Assembly (NCBI GenBank): GCA_948474755.1
Contig: CAOLHI010001303.1
Span: forward strand, 310,001 to 374,000
Origin: Ctenosaura bakeri
Lineage: Eukaryota; Chordata; Lepidosauria; Squamata; Iguanidae
Reading direction: 5' to 3'
Length of the DNA: 64,000 nt
Shown here: positions 1 through 10,811 of the stretch, piece by piece
How positions within the stretch are numbered: position 1 is the first letter of the stretch
Layout: each line of letters begins with the position of its first letter
The notes under the pieces: model-generated
What the model was told of the DNA's origin: nothing
The model's database searches: none
Seen by the model: only the letters and a program-made list of their open reading frames with translations
Translations under genes and position numbers: made by a program

Positions 1-4
1 GGTA

Positions 5-115
5 TAGAATACAGGCCAATATTGTTGTTGTTATAATTCGTTTATATTCTATCTTTCTCTAAATAATGGGCTTAGGATGTCTTACAACATATTTAAAAAC
101 AACCCCGATTAAAAA
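5..115 (-). repeat. L2-like LINE 3' tail remnant
   Basis: Minus strand ends with a TAAGACATCCTAAGCCCATT-type block and a TATAAACGAATTATAACAAC tail. It resembles the 3' end of squamate L2-type LINEs (rc of a TTTATATTCTATCTTTCTCT stretch followed by a (GTT)n tail). It is short and diverged. Confidence 0.4.
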
Positions 116-255
116 CAATGCAAAGACTTCATGTGAGTTATGAATATAAATATAAGTTAAGAGAATCAGTGGAGTCTGGGAGACAGATTCAAATACCCAT
201 TTGGCCATGGAAACCCATTGGGTGGTCTTAGGAAAGTCATACTCTCTCAGCTTAA

Positions 256-528
256 ATGGAAAACAATGTGATAGATGATGATGCTGCGATTGAGGAGCAA
301 CTGATTGTGCCCAGGACCGAGCCAGTGAATAGGATAGATGATGCCTCTGAGCTCGAGGAGTCACTGACTGTGCCAAGGACTGGGCCAGTAAGTGAGCAAG
401 TCAACCTGCAAACATCCCCTGCACTAGAAAGTCAAACAGAGACAGAGTTACCCCCGCCAGCTCATGACGGAGAGGGAACCAGCAGTGGTGCAGAGGAGTG
501 GCAGCCACTTGTGCCCATCAGCCCTTAA
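256..528 (+). other. Unrecognised 90-codon open frame with a 63-bp in-frame tandem duplication
   Basis: The frame begins MENNVIDDDAAIEEQ and ends EEWQPLVPISP before TAA. It is acidic and proline-rich with no recognisable domain. Bases 271-333 and 334-396 are diverged copies of a 63-bp unit (IDDxAxxEExLxVPRTxPVxx). A TATTTAA box lies downstream at 609-615. It may be a fragment of a retroelement coding region next to a regulatory segment, or chance. I do not recognise a gene and find no splice context. Confidence 0.25.
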
Positions 529-1076
529 TAATGAAATAGGCTGTTCAGAGGGAGGCTGCATGGACTAGGCTGAGGAAACAATAACAAGCAGCACCTGCTC
601 GCAGTGGCTATTTAAGTCTGCTGGCATGGCTGCTCTTTGCTTGAAGCAAATTGCTAACAAGCCCTCAGAACCTTCATGTCTCCTGCTCCCTGAAACCCTC
701 TGGACAGATCTCTGCCTCCTGAACCTTTGGACTGGACCATGACCTGGCTCAGCTTGTGTTTTCCTGGTGTTTGATATATTTGGACTCTCCCTGAAAGTAT
801 TCCTGACGTCTCTCCTCCCTTGCTGGCTGCGACTCAGCAGGGAGAGATTCCGGACAAGCAATGGCAACCTCTTCTGAACACATTCTGCCAAGAAAACCCT
901 GGGGCAGGTTTGCCTTAGGGTTGCCAGCAGTCAGAAGGCTACTTGAAGGTACACAACAAATCAAAATTAAATGTAAGTTATTTAAAAGGCAATTAAACAA
1001 TGTATAAAGTTAAAACTATCCAAAGACTGTATAAAATCATAAAATACATCACATCATTAAATGCCTATCCCAATCA

Positions 1077-1279
1077 GGCCATTTCCTCATCACACTCTTA
1101 TAGTACTATCATTCCACTTTCAACATCCTGTGGAATCCTGGAATTTGCAATTTAAGGAGGGGCCTTTAGAATTCTCAGCCAGAGAGCTCTTTGACTTCAG
1201 TAAACTATAAACCCTCAAAATCCACAGGAAGGTGAAAATAGAATAGCAGCACTGTAACTGTGTAGTGTGGAAATGCCCT
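1077..1279. mobile_element. Palindromic non-autonomous DNA-transposon-like element, copy 1
   Basis: Ends read GGCCATTTC and its inverse, with inverted arms (TATAGTACTATCATTCCACT and a diverged partner) around an AGAGAGCTCTTTG centre. It matches copies at about 7000, 7600, 33671 and 53964. It is the most diverged of the set. Confidence 0.6.
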
Positions 1280-1281
1280 CC

Positions 1282-1505
1282 ATTTCAAAAAGCCCGTTGA
1301 CATAAGAATGTTTTACCTTGCTGGTGGAAGGAGAGCAAGGAGGAAGTTCCAAAGTTGGGGAGCAGCTGCTGAGAAGGTCCTCTCCTTTGTTCCCAACAAA
1401 GCAGCCTGGGAAGATGGTGTGGAGAGAGGAGAGTCTCTCCAGACGATCTTGAAGCTGCAATGGGCTCATAAAGGGAGATACGGTCCTTCAAATAACCTGG
1501 ACTAA
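1282..1505 (-). repeat. L2-clade LINE remnant
   Basis: The plus strand GAAGTTCCAAAGTTGGGGAG, AAGGTCCTCTCCTTTGTTCC and the terminal GTCCTTCAAATAACCTGGA parallel the L2 copies at 11100 and at 16620-16770. It is a heavily decayed minus-strand fragment. Confidence 0.5.
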
Positions 1506-2178
1506 AGACTTATTTCATACACATTTGCCCACATACACATTTAGATATTTTGCCCAATGCACACTTTTTTCAATTGTATGTATTTTAATATACTGGTAAA
1601 TTCTCATCATGACAGGTTCTCATCATGACAGTCCCCATAGTGACACCATGAAGGACATCCCCGCCCCCTGCTAATACAGGTAACTGGGTTGATCCATATT
1701 GACAAGCCAGTTCTAACAGTTTCCGTCTCTAGCAGGAGTATATGTCTTGTAAAACAAATGAGTCATTATTGCTTATTCAAAATCAAGCCATCAATACATT
1801 GTTATTGAAAATATCCTTTTCCATTCCAACTAAGATGGGGACTCAGAAGGTAGCTGAACTCAGAGCAGACCAGGAGGGTGGAAGATTATGTTATTATCTT
1901 TGCTAATCAAAAGCTCCCTGTGCTGTATTCTTGAGAGCCCTGGTTCACTACAGCAGTGGTGTACATTTGATTTCTCCCAAACATTCTTGAAAGAGAGTGT
2001 GTGTCTTCTTCCAGCAGGTCTCAGAAGATGGTGTAGTGGGGAAGCTACTTTTGTTGTACCCAATAGAATTCTTTTCCAACTGAGGTACAGCATAGTTTTA
2101 TTTTTATATCTTTTTAAATGGAGACAACATTTGAAAAAAACACACCATGAAATACATGAAAAACATTAATTTTTGTAA

Positions 2179-2350
2179 GGCTAATGCATTTGGATGGGAG
2201 ACCACCAATGAACACCAGGTACTGTAGGCTACATTTCAGAGGAAGAAACTGGCAAACCCATCTCTCAGTATTCCTTGACTAAGAAAATCCTGTGAAATTC
2301 ATGGGGTCATCATAAGTCAACAGATGACATGCAGGTGCATACAAACACAA
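2179..2350 (+). repeat. 5S-rRNA-derived SINE, 5'-truncated copy
   Basis: It begins inside the 5S part (CATTTGGATGGGAGACC, the 5S C-box region) and continues through CAGGTACTGTAGGCT into the SINE body (TTTCAGAGGAAGAAACTGGC). The tail reads AAATTCATGGGGTCATCATA then AGTCAACAG. Two longer copies are at 14215 and 29018. Confidence 0.75.
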
Positions 2351-2489
2351 ATGACCCATGGTGCTCCTTCAAAGGACTGTGGAATAATAAATAAATGTCT
2401 CAGCCAGGAAACCAGCAGGTTAAAATGTAGAAATTATGCATATTCTCTGTCCTACATCATAAAGCAAGTTATGTCATTATATTAACTTC

Positions 2490-2703
2490 AAAGAATGGAG
2501 ATTCTAATGAAATATTAGGAAAAATTTCCTGATGGAAATAGAATGGACTGCCTTAGAATATGGTTGATAAATCTTCTTTGAAAGTTTTTAAACAAAAGTT
2601 GGATGTCCATCACAGATGCCTTAGCTATTCTTGCATTTGCAGCAAGTTGGATTGCATGTCCCTTGGAATCCCTTCCAGATCTACAATTCTATGATTCTAC
2701 TAT
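2490..2703 (+). repeat. CR1 LINE 3'-end remnant
   Basis: Diverged match to the last 200 bases of CR1: AAAAATTTCCTGATGG, then TTTTTAAACAAAAGTTGGAT, and a terminal ATTCTATGATTCTA repeat. Confidence 0.65.
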
Positions 2704-5700
2704 TTTAAGCTCCTGTCAATTATAGTCATTGATGTATTAAGGATCTTCAGACTGTAGTTTGAAGAAACTATAATCCCTGGATTCCACACTGTATTTTTTG
2801 CTGGGAGAGCATAGACAGATTTTGGATTTCTGACTCAACTATTGACTATTATTGTGGATCTCCTGCTGCTATGTAAAATATAGTGTACTGACATATTTTC
2901 TCAGCAAAGAAAACTGTGCCAGCTGAGAGAGGAGGGGGTATATAGCTTTGAATGGTTACCTCATTGTGGATACTGCATCCTATGGAGGTGATTTATGCCC
3001 CCAGTGTGTAATTTGCAAGTTCATTGGAACCAGAACCTCTATGTGCTCAGATCCTGCTGGTGGGTACATATTCTCGAGCTGTCCCAATTTTTTAGAGACC
3101 AATTAAAACTTTGGCATCCTACTTTTTCGCCACTTTTTAAAAGTTCTAGTTTCTCTCTCCTTCTCCATTTGCCGCTGCCTCACTTCAATTGCTGAAATCT
3201 GATTTCAGAGAGCAATAGTAGCTTGCACCCAGTTTACTCAGTGTGGAGAAATGAGAGAAGAGTGAGAATCTTGCCGTTCCCAGTTGGCTCAGGCAAAAGC
3301 AGGCTGCTGCAGCCTCTCCTAGTTTGTGTGTTCTTCCTCATTAAAAACTTTTGCCACCTTGACCACATTCTGATGTTTCTTGCACAATTTTTATTTATGA
3401 AATATTGGCAGATATGGGGTAGGTTGCCAAGTCAGAATCCAAGATATCATGGCCCAACCTGAGACCTAGGGTAATGCTCCTGGTGATGTGACAGGGGTTG
3501 GATCTCTGTGATGTTAAAGGAGTGGGTTCTCGAGACGACATTAAACATGACACATTAATGATCAATCACAATTGTTCAGAATATATAATTCAAATACGAC
3601 ATATAAACTCTAAGATACGATAATTAATTTTTTGAGGCTTTGTATTGCAAAAGAGGGAAAAACCCAAACTTTTTCCAACTTTCTTTTTAACACCTTTGAC
3701 AAAACTGCTTTTAACGATATTAAGGGATCTGAATAATGCAATTTTTTCAAGCTCTGCCTTGAACAATCTACTCAGAAGGAAGCTGTATTGAATTTAATGG
3801 GACAATAGAAGTGGCTAAAGGCTTTAGAAATTCTGAATTCCCAGAGAAAGCTAGCTATATTATAAGTCATGTTTGAAAGTTTTCCATTTGATTGTCAAAC
3901 TTTGTATGCATCATTTTACATGCCTTAAATATAGCTGGCCCTTTCTTTGAATTTAGTGACACAGAATTCAGTTCTGTGCATGTTTTCTTGGAAGTGACTC
4001 TCACCATCTGGTCACTGCACAGTAATTTTAGTTAGGACTTCAGCTTAACATTTCAAAGTTCCATTTCTGGTTTTGGGTTCAACAGGGATATTCCAATAGC
4101 TGTTTTGCATGTACATCTGTGCGTATGTGTGTTTGTGTGTAAAGATTTTCTCAAACTTTGTCATCTTTTGACGACAAGGGAATAAATAAATCTCTCTGCA
4201 GAAACCAATATGCTATTCCAACAAAGCCAATATTGTCCTACAAATGACAATATAACAAATAATGACTAATATTTCTCACCACATTTTTTTCCATAGTAGA
4301 AATGCTAAGTGCAAGGACAGAGGTTATGTATGAGGGAAATGGTTGATGAGAGGCTCTGTACTGTGTTCCAAATGAATTCTGAGAGACCCATAAAGTCCCT
4401 GGCAAAATGCCAGTCCTTAATCATGAGCAGGTGAATAAGCAAGCAGTGTGTCACAGCCTAGCAGGTAATGATCTCAAGAATCCATCAACTTTGTATGAGA
4501 GAATATTAATCATTCTGGCAGGGGTGGTCCAGGAAGCAGAAGCTGGGAATCAGTTTTCATCCCTTTGTCCCCCACTCACCCCCCCCGGGCACACTGTTGC
4601 GTCATTATTGACTTCATACCATCTCTGGTCACATTTTTTGTCATTTTTTTTTTGCATTGGAGGATTCTAGAGGGTAGAGAGAAGGAACCTGCCATATTTG
4701 TAAGTGTGTTTTGATGATTTGGCATGATTTTAGGCAAGAACTAACCCCAAACAGTACCCATTTTTTTACTTGGGAAGGGATAGGGAGTGGGGGGAACCAA
4801 TAGGAGGCGTCAGAAGGCCACAACTTCTGCACTCCACAGATGTTCTCCCCAAGAGCACCCCCTTCCTCCTTCACTATTACTGCTACCCATTTGTTCCTCT
4901 GTCCTTCCAGCCCCAATGTATGCCATTTCCTCTGGGATAATAAGAATGGATCAGGTGGGCAAAGTCTACTGCTCCTTTTCTTCACTGCTCTCTCTGCTCT
5001 CTGACAGCTCCAAGTAGGTGGAGGGAGGAGGTGGAGGAAATTAGCCTTGCATGAGTTCTGAGGTCCATTCCCCGCTAGAGATGAATATTTGTAAGCATGA
5101 ATATTTGTAGCACTAAAAGCAGCCATGTCCCAGGTTTATATATGCCTTTCTGGTCACAGAAAATCACAAACGATACCTGTCATATTTTGGTGACCCATAA
5201 CATTTCAATGTCATCAAGAATTGCTCCTCTTGACTGCATTAAATTTACATTTTGTGTCAGATGTCTTCAAAAAGATGGGCTCTGAGTCAAGAAGGAGAAG
5301 GATTCCAGGAAAAGAATGTTCTTACTTTAGGCATTCATAGATATGCTTGGCTTATAAAGAGACATTTCTAATTTTTAGAGTATATGCTAAGCAGCATTTA
5401 GCTATTAAAGCAAAACTAGAACCTCTCCTTTCTTTAAAAGAAACCTTGCTATAGCAAATGAGTGCTGGTCCAGCATGGTAGTTAAAAGGCTGAATGTATT
5501 TTTTTTCTCCATTAATTTTTTTAAAGAGTAGAATTCTTTACTATGGCAGACCAGGCTGGCACCTGGAATGTTGCTATGTATCCAGGCATGTGTTTGCTGT
5601 ATGAGTTACTTAATGTTTCATTTGTATATTTTACAAATATTGCTGTGGTTTTGTAAATGTATTATACTTTATTAGTGATTTTGACTGTTGTTAGTTGTCC

Positions 5701-6999
5701 ATGTGTGAACATCAGAAGGGTAAGACACAAATGTGCAAATAAATAAAAAAAGTTTTTTAATGTTAATGTTTTGTTTTTGAAATAAAACTAAAATCAGAGG
5801 TAACAGGAATAATGATAGATGTAAGAAACATACTGATTATAATTCTTGACATGTTGTGGATATACTTGCAGGACACCAAGAACACAGCTGCCAAATATGA
5901 AGAAACTCCTTATGGAATGTGAGACCATATGTGTCATATAGATGTTTATATATTTCGGTGTATCTCCATGTCCAGATATACATATTGGCTGGAATCCTAT
6001 TGGTTTCACATACTTGTACAGATTCCTTTAAACGTGTGTTTGTATTTTTCCCCTCCCCGCCCTCGCGTTCATTGACTGCAAACTACTTTAATTTCACTTT
6101 GCAATTAAAGCAAGCAGAGATGAAGGGGGAAAAGGGGAGAATATAACTGGGACATTTTCAAAGCAGCTGAAAAAAATGGGATGACAGAGGGTTAATTGGG
6201 ACTGTCCTTTTCAAATCAGGATGTTGGAAGGTATGATATAAGCATATTCCATTTCCTTAAGAAGCAGAGGTAAAGGAGTCTGCTCTCCTTTTCTCATGTA
6301 CACCCTTTTAATGGTTGTTCTTTAAAAATGAACATGTGGAAATATCTCCTCCTTCTCTGCTCACCCATATTTGTAGTAGCTACTGAGCAAAAAGGGACTT
6401 TTTGTTTTTGTTGTTCCGTTCTCACCAGTGATGGACACAAAAGTCTCAGATTCTACTTTCTTTTGAAACAGACCTGGCAGAAGGCAGAGGCTTTGCCTGA
6501 ATGTATATCCTCTTTCGTAGTAGTAGAGCCATTTTGGAATATAATAGTAGAAGAATTTCATGACCAGAAAACCACCATGAGACTGTGACTGGTTATCAGC
6601 CTTTCTTTTCATAATAACATTGTGCTCTTAATGAAATGCTTTTATTCCTCTCAGGAAAGATCCCTGCATCAGAAAAAGCTCTTACAGGCAAAAGGGCAGC
6701 AGGAGATGATAGCGGATTCTAAGCAAGTCACAGTCCGTCATCATTTCCCTCCCCCCTTGACCTTTCATGTGAAGAACTTCTTTGAAATAGTGTCGGGTGC
6801 TGCTAGCCTGATCCCCTTCTTAATAGCACTTGAAATTCATTTTTTTTTAAAAAATGCCAGTGTTCAGGGCACAGCAGGTAGGCAAAACTGTGGAAGCTCA
6901 ATCCCTTAAAAGGAAGGAAGCAAAATTCTGGGTCAATGTTATGAAACTGTATCGTTTTCTAGTCCAAAAGCCCACAGAGATGGTCAACGTATCTTACAC
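2704..6999. other. Intergenic DNA with no gene recognised
   Basis: AT-rich single-copy-looking sequence with scattered homopolymers (C run near 4579-4586, T runs near 4639-4653 and 6840). Short open frames on both strands show no domain and no codon signature. I recognise nothing else here. Confidence 0.5.
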
Positions 7000-7143
7000 T
7001 ATTTCCATAATAGACTGTTATAGCACTATTATTCCACTTTCAACATCCTATGGAATTCTGGGGTTTGCAGTTTAGGGAGGGGCCTTTGAGGATGTTGAAA
7101 GTGGAATAATAGCACTATAACAGTCTAGTGCAGAAACGGCCTT
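7000..7143. mobile_element. Palindromic element, copy 2 (internally deleted)
   Basis: Left arm GACTGTTATAGCACTATTAT then TCCACTTTCAACATCC, and right arm about 7090-7125, are inverse copies with about two mismatches in 36 bases. The usual centre with AGAGCTCTC is missing and is replaced by a direct junction at about 7089. Confidence 0.7.
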
Positions 7144-7599
7144 AGATTGAACTGTCTCTCACCTTCTGGTACCATTTGTATCATCTAGCCAAATGGGAAA
7201 GGGATTTTACTACACATTTCATACAATGTGTGCAATAGATGGTCATCTTTTTGTGTTCTGATTATTGTTTGGTACCAAATTCTAAAAAGAACTTACAAGA
7301 TAATTGCACAGCCTCCTGACTAGACTACAGTAATAAGATCTTTGTAGAGTAACCCTTGAATGTCATCCAGAGCTTTGCCTGCCCCAGGTTAAGTCCTTGG
7401 CATCTCCAGGTAGGAGTGAGAAGGATTCTTAATTGAAATACTGGATGCCACTGTCAGTCAAGTGACTTGTTTGTAACTGGTTTGTCCAAACAAATCCAAA
7501 CAACTTGTTATTTGTAAATAGTTACTCTCAAACTGAGCTACAAATAACAAAGTCACTTGTAGTTAAACTGTTTTTCCCAATAACAAAGATCTAGCTCAG

Positions 7600-7793
7600 A
7601 CCATTTCTGCACTACACTGTTATAGTGCTATTATTCCACTTTCAACATCCTGCAGAATTCTAGGGTTTGTAGTTTCCTGAGGCAAAAGAGCTCTCTGACT
7701 AAGAATTTTCGAGGCCCTAAACTGCAAACCCCAGGATTTCATAGGATGTTCAAAGTGGCATAATGGCACTATAACAGTGTAGTGCACCCTAGG
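7600..7793. mobile_element. Palindromic element, copy 3
   Basis: The outer arms CCATTTCTGCACTACACTGT and ACAGTGTAGTGCA are inverted, the inner arms contain CACTTTCAACATCCTG, and the centre contains AAGAGCTCTCTG. It lies about 460 bp from copy 2. Confidence 0.75.
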
Positions 7794-8078
7794 TCCCATT
7801 ACTCTTTTTCTTTAATGAGGGAACCACATTACTTCTTTTACATTAGGGTGGCAATTTTTTCCACTTTTAGAATTGCAGGAGTGTAAGTTTACTAAATGTT
7901 AGAGGCTGAATATGATGTGGTTCAAATACTGTTTTGTTCTGTGTCTTCTGCCACTGCTAAAACATACTGTTTTAACTATATTTGAAAAACAAGAAACAAT
8001 GACCTTTTAAAATCACAACCATGATGGCAACTAACAACTTTTGAGGATTTATCTGCTAAAACTGTAGCTGTGTGTAAT

Positions 8079-8135
8079 GTGCCTAAGATGAACCTATCAT
8101 GGGTTTCTCTTGGCAAGGTTTGTTCAAGTTAATTA
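8079..8135 (-). repeat. Fragment of tRNA-derived (Sauria-like) SINE body
   Basis: CCTAAGATGAACCTATCATG and TTGGCAAGGTTTGTTCAAG match the body of the SINEs at 8319, 25720 and 50208, without head or tail. Confidence 0.5.
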
Positions 8136-8318
8136 CCCTTTAAAAGTAACTTTCCAACTTTCTTTGGCATTGACAATGCCATAGTAGATGTGCCAATGGT
8201 ATACAGTTAATTCAGATTGTGGCAACTGCATTTATCGATAGTATTAGCAGAAAGCACTGATCCTGTGGAAGTTCCACTGCTTACCAGTTTTTTTCCCTAA
8301 GATAAGTTCAAAGTCCTG

Positions 8319-8503
8319 GTTGTTGTTCTTGTTGTTGTGTGCCGTCAAGTCATTTCTGACTTACGGCAAATCTAAGATGAACCTCTGATGGAGTTTTCTG
8401 AGTTTCAAGAATATGTGATGTGCCTATGGTCACCCAGTGGATTTCCATGGCCTGGCTGATCTCCAAGGTTGTAGTTTCAAACCACTATACTGTGCTGGCT
8501 CTC
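8319..8503 (-). repeat. tRNA-derived SINE with Bov-B-like tail (Sauria-like)
   Basis: The minus strand starts with a tRNA-like head (GAGAGCCAGCACAGTATAGTGGTTT, A-box near CAGTATAGTGG). It passes through CCATGG and GGTGACC and ends in CAGAAATGACTTGACGGCAC plus (CAA)n. The tail fits the Bov-B 3' end, the partner known for Sauria SINEs. Confidence 0.7.
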
Positions 8504-9869
8504 AAAGTCATGGTGCATATGTTTAAATTTCTGGCTAAGATCTTGCATGGGACACATAGGTACAATGTTGTAAGTATGCTCCTTCCCCAATCTACCTAAA
8601 ACCTACCTTAAAAACCAAGTAGCCACACCAAGGGAAGGACTTCTGTAATACTAATAATTGAAACACGTATTGGCACATCCACCCCCCTTCTACTAGTGAG
8701 CTATGGTGTGATGAGCAAACGCAGGCAGCTCGTGGGGTCCTGTCACAAGTTTTCATCCCATCACAGCATCATCCTTCAGCACCCTGCTTGCCAAAGCCAC
8801 AGATCTCCTTTACATGGTATGTCTGCCTGGCTTTTAAGCTGGGTTTTAGAGGTATTGTGTCATCACATAAATGTGAACACTAAACAGTTACAAGGTCATA
8901 AGTCTAGCTTATGATACCAGAACTGCCTAAAAGGATGCCAGCCCTTCTGTTTTGGGACTTTTCTCATATGTGCTTCTTCTTTTGTAATACCTATTAATTA
9001 ATATTTTATGGTGGTTCCACAACCTGTTATACTGATGGTCAGCTCCAAGTTTTGTTTTGAAGATCAGGTACAAAGCTTGGGGGGGGGGAAATGGCCATGC
9101 TGGTTTGAGGAGTCTAGGGATATTTCCCAAACCTCTTCCAGATCTGATCATATCGCAGCTGACCTCCAAAGAGTTACTGCCAATGAGAGAGGACAGCCCC
9201 AGGTAAAATGCTAATTCCAAAGAGAGAAGCCCATAGTCAGAGACTGTTTTGCCTCAGCAAGCATACAGGAAGTTGTCTTCTAGTGTCTGATTTTGGTTTA
9301 AACTATGTCCTCTGAAGCAGAGCTAGGGGAATAGTAAATCGAAGAGAGCTAAGCACAGCAATGCCAATGCATCCTGACAGCTACATAGTATTGCAGATGT
9401 TATTTTCTCTGTCTCCCCCCCCCCACTCTTCTATCTGTACTGAAGCAAAGAGGTGAGTTATGAATGACCCCCAAGGTGTCCACAACAGATAAACAGTGGA
9501 TGAAAAGGAAGACATTTTATTATTTAAGTAAAAAAAATCCAAGAACTACAAAGAGGTACTTTTAACCAGAATGGAGAAATAAGATAACTAAAAGGCAGGC
9601 TCACCCATTTCAATCAGAAACAATTTTCTGATTTTATTTTCAGCATCCAGTAACAGAAGGTTCAGTCAGTTTAGGACCCAGCCCAAGAGCATTTACTTCT
9701 GAGAAACTTCCTGTTTTAACAGTGCTTACCTCTCTCTTTGGAAATTAAAGCTAAAAGGGAAGACAAGACGTATATTCAAAGTGTTATAAGGAAGACAAAG
9801 CAAAATATTGAAGTTGGGCCTTCTAATTTATGGTATTAGACATGTAGGTCAAATTGTATGATTTTTTTA
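8504..9869. other. Intergenic DNA with no gene recognised
   Basis: Contains a G run at 9079-9087 and a C run at about 9416-9424. The short open frames show no domain. Confidence 0.45.
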
Positions 9870-10100
9870 AATGTATTATTTATTTATTTATTTGTATCCC
9901 GCCTCTCCATATGGATTGAGGCGGTGAACAACTTACAAACAGCATGTATTTCGATACATTTTCTATACATGCCCCCAACAAGCTGGGTACCGACCTGCGG
10001 AAGGATGGAAGGCTGAGTCAACCTTGGAGCCTGGCAGGATCGAACTCACAACCTTGTGGCTTGCAGTACTGGCACTTAACCACTGTGCCACCAGGGCTCC
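9870..10100 (-). repeat. tRNA-derived SINE with L2-type tail, copy 1
   Basis: Read on the minus strand it begins GGAGCCCTGGTGGCACAGTG (A-box TGGCACAGTGG), then GGTTGTGAGTTCGATCC (B-box). It ends with CCGCCTCAATCCATATGGAG then AGGCGGGATACAAATAAAT. That tail matches the 3' end of the L2 LINE at 10775. A further short head-like stretch in the opposite orientation follows at about 10094-10116. Confidence 0.8.
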
Positions 10101-10120
10101 TGGTGGCGCAGTGATTTGCA

Positions 10121-10774
10121 GTCACTATGGATTTTCCTGTTTCACTATTCAGTGGAAAAGACTGCTGGAATGATTTTCATTAAGAGTCAAAATAGGACTT
10201 TCCCTGACTGTGGCCTTACAATGTAAAGTATATAGCACAAAAGGAAAAGATAGAGAAGAGAAGAGAGGAGAGAAGAAGAAATCAAACAGACCCAAGCACC
10301 AATTGCGGCCTCTTTTGCAGGCAGCTTTCCTTTAATTGCCTATTACTATATTGCAGCAAAATGTAAGATAACAACATTTCACTCAACACAGTCATGTACT
10401 CTCAAATGGGCCTCATTATTTCTGGAATATGAAGGAAAACCTCTAGTCAATTCTCTTTGCCATCCTTTTGAGAAAAATATTAAGAACTCTGTGATAAAAG
10501 TGATAAAAGTGTGGCTCCGTTTTCATTACAAAGACGTCTGTATCTGTCTGTGTGTTCAGTTCACTGGCACCTGCTATTTTGTTATCTCAAAATTGTTTTC
10601 CCCACTCTTAAGAATTCATGTTCATGTGTCTAGATTGAGTTCAATGAGAACTAAAGATTAATTTTTCTATTACAAGATATACTTATATAACAATGAGCCA
10701 CTCGAGTAACAGCTGAGCCTGCTTGTTAAGTCTTTGGCACTGGGAGTGCTTTAGGAATGACATCAATTAGTGGC
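10121..10774. other. Intergenic DNA with no gene recognised
   Basis: AT-rich, with a GAGAA-rich patch at about 10245-10280. Nothing else recognised. Confidence 0.45.

Positions 10775-10809
<35 letters not shown>
10775..10809 (+). repeat. (AAT)n microsatellite at the L2 3' end
   Basis: About 11 AAT units. It is the LINE's own terminal repeat, not an independent locus. Confidence 0.85.

Positions 10810-10811
<2 letters not shown>

Noticed and set aside
4641..5126. 161-codon minus-strand frame
   Set aside because: Low-complexity Ser/Pro composition, no domain, no splice context, and a competing plus-strand frame. Most likely chance.
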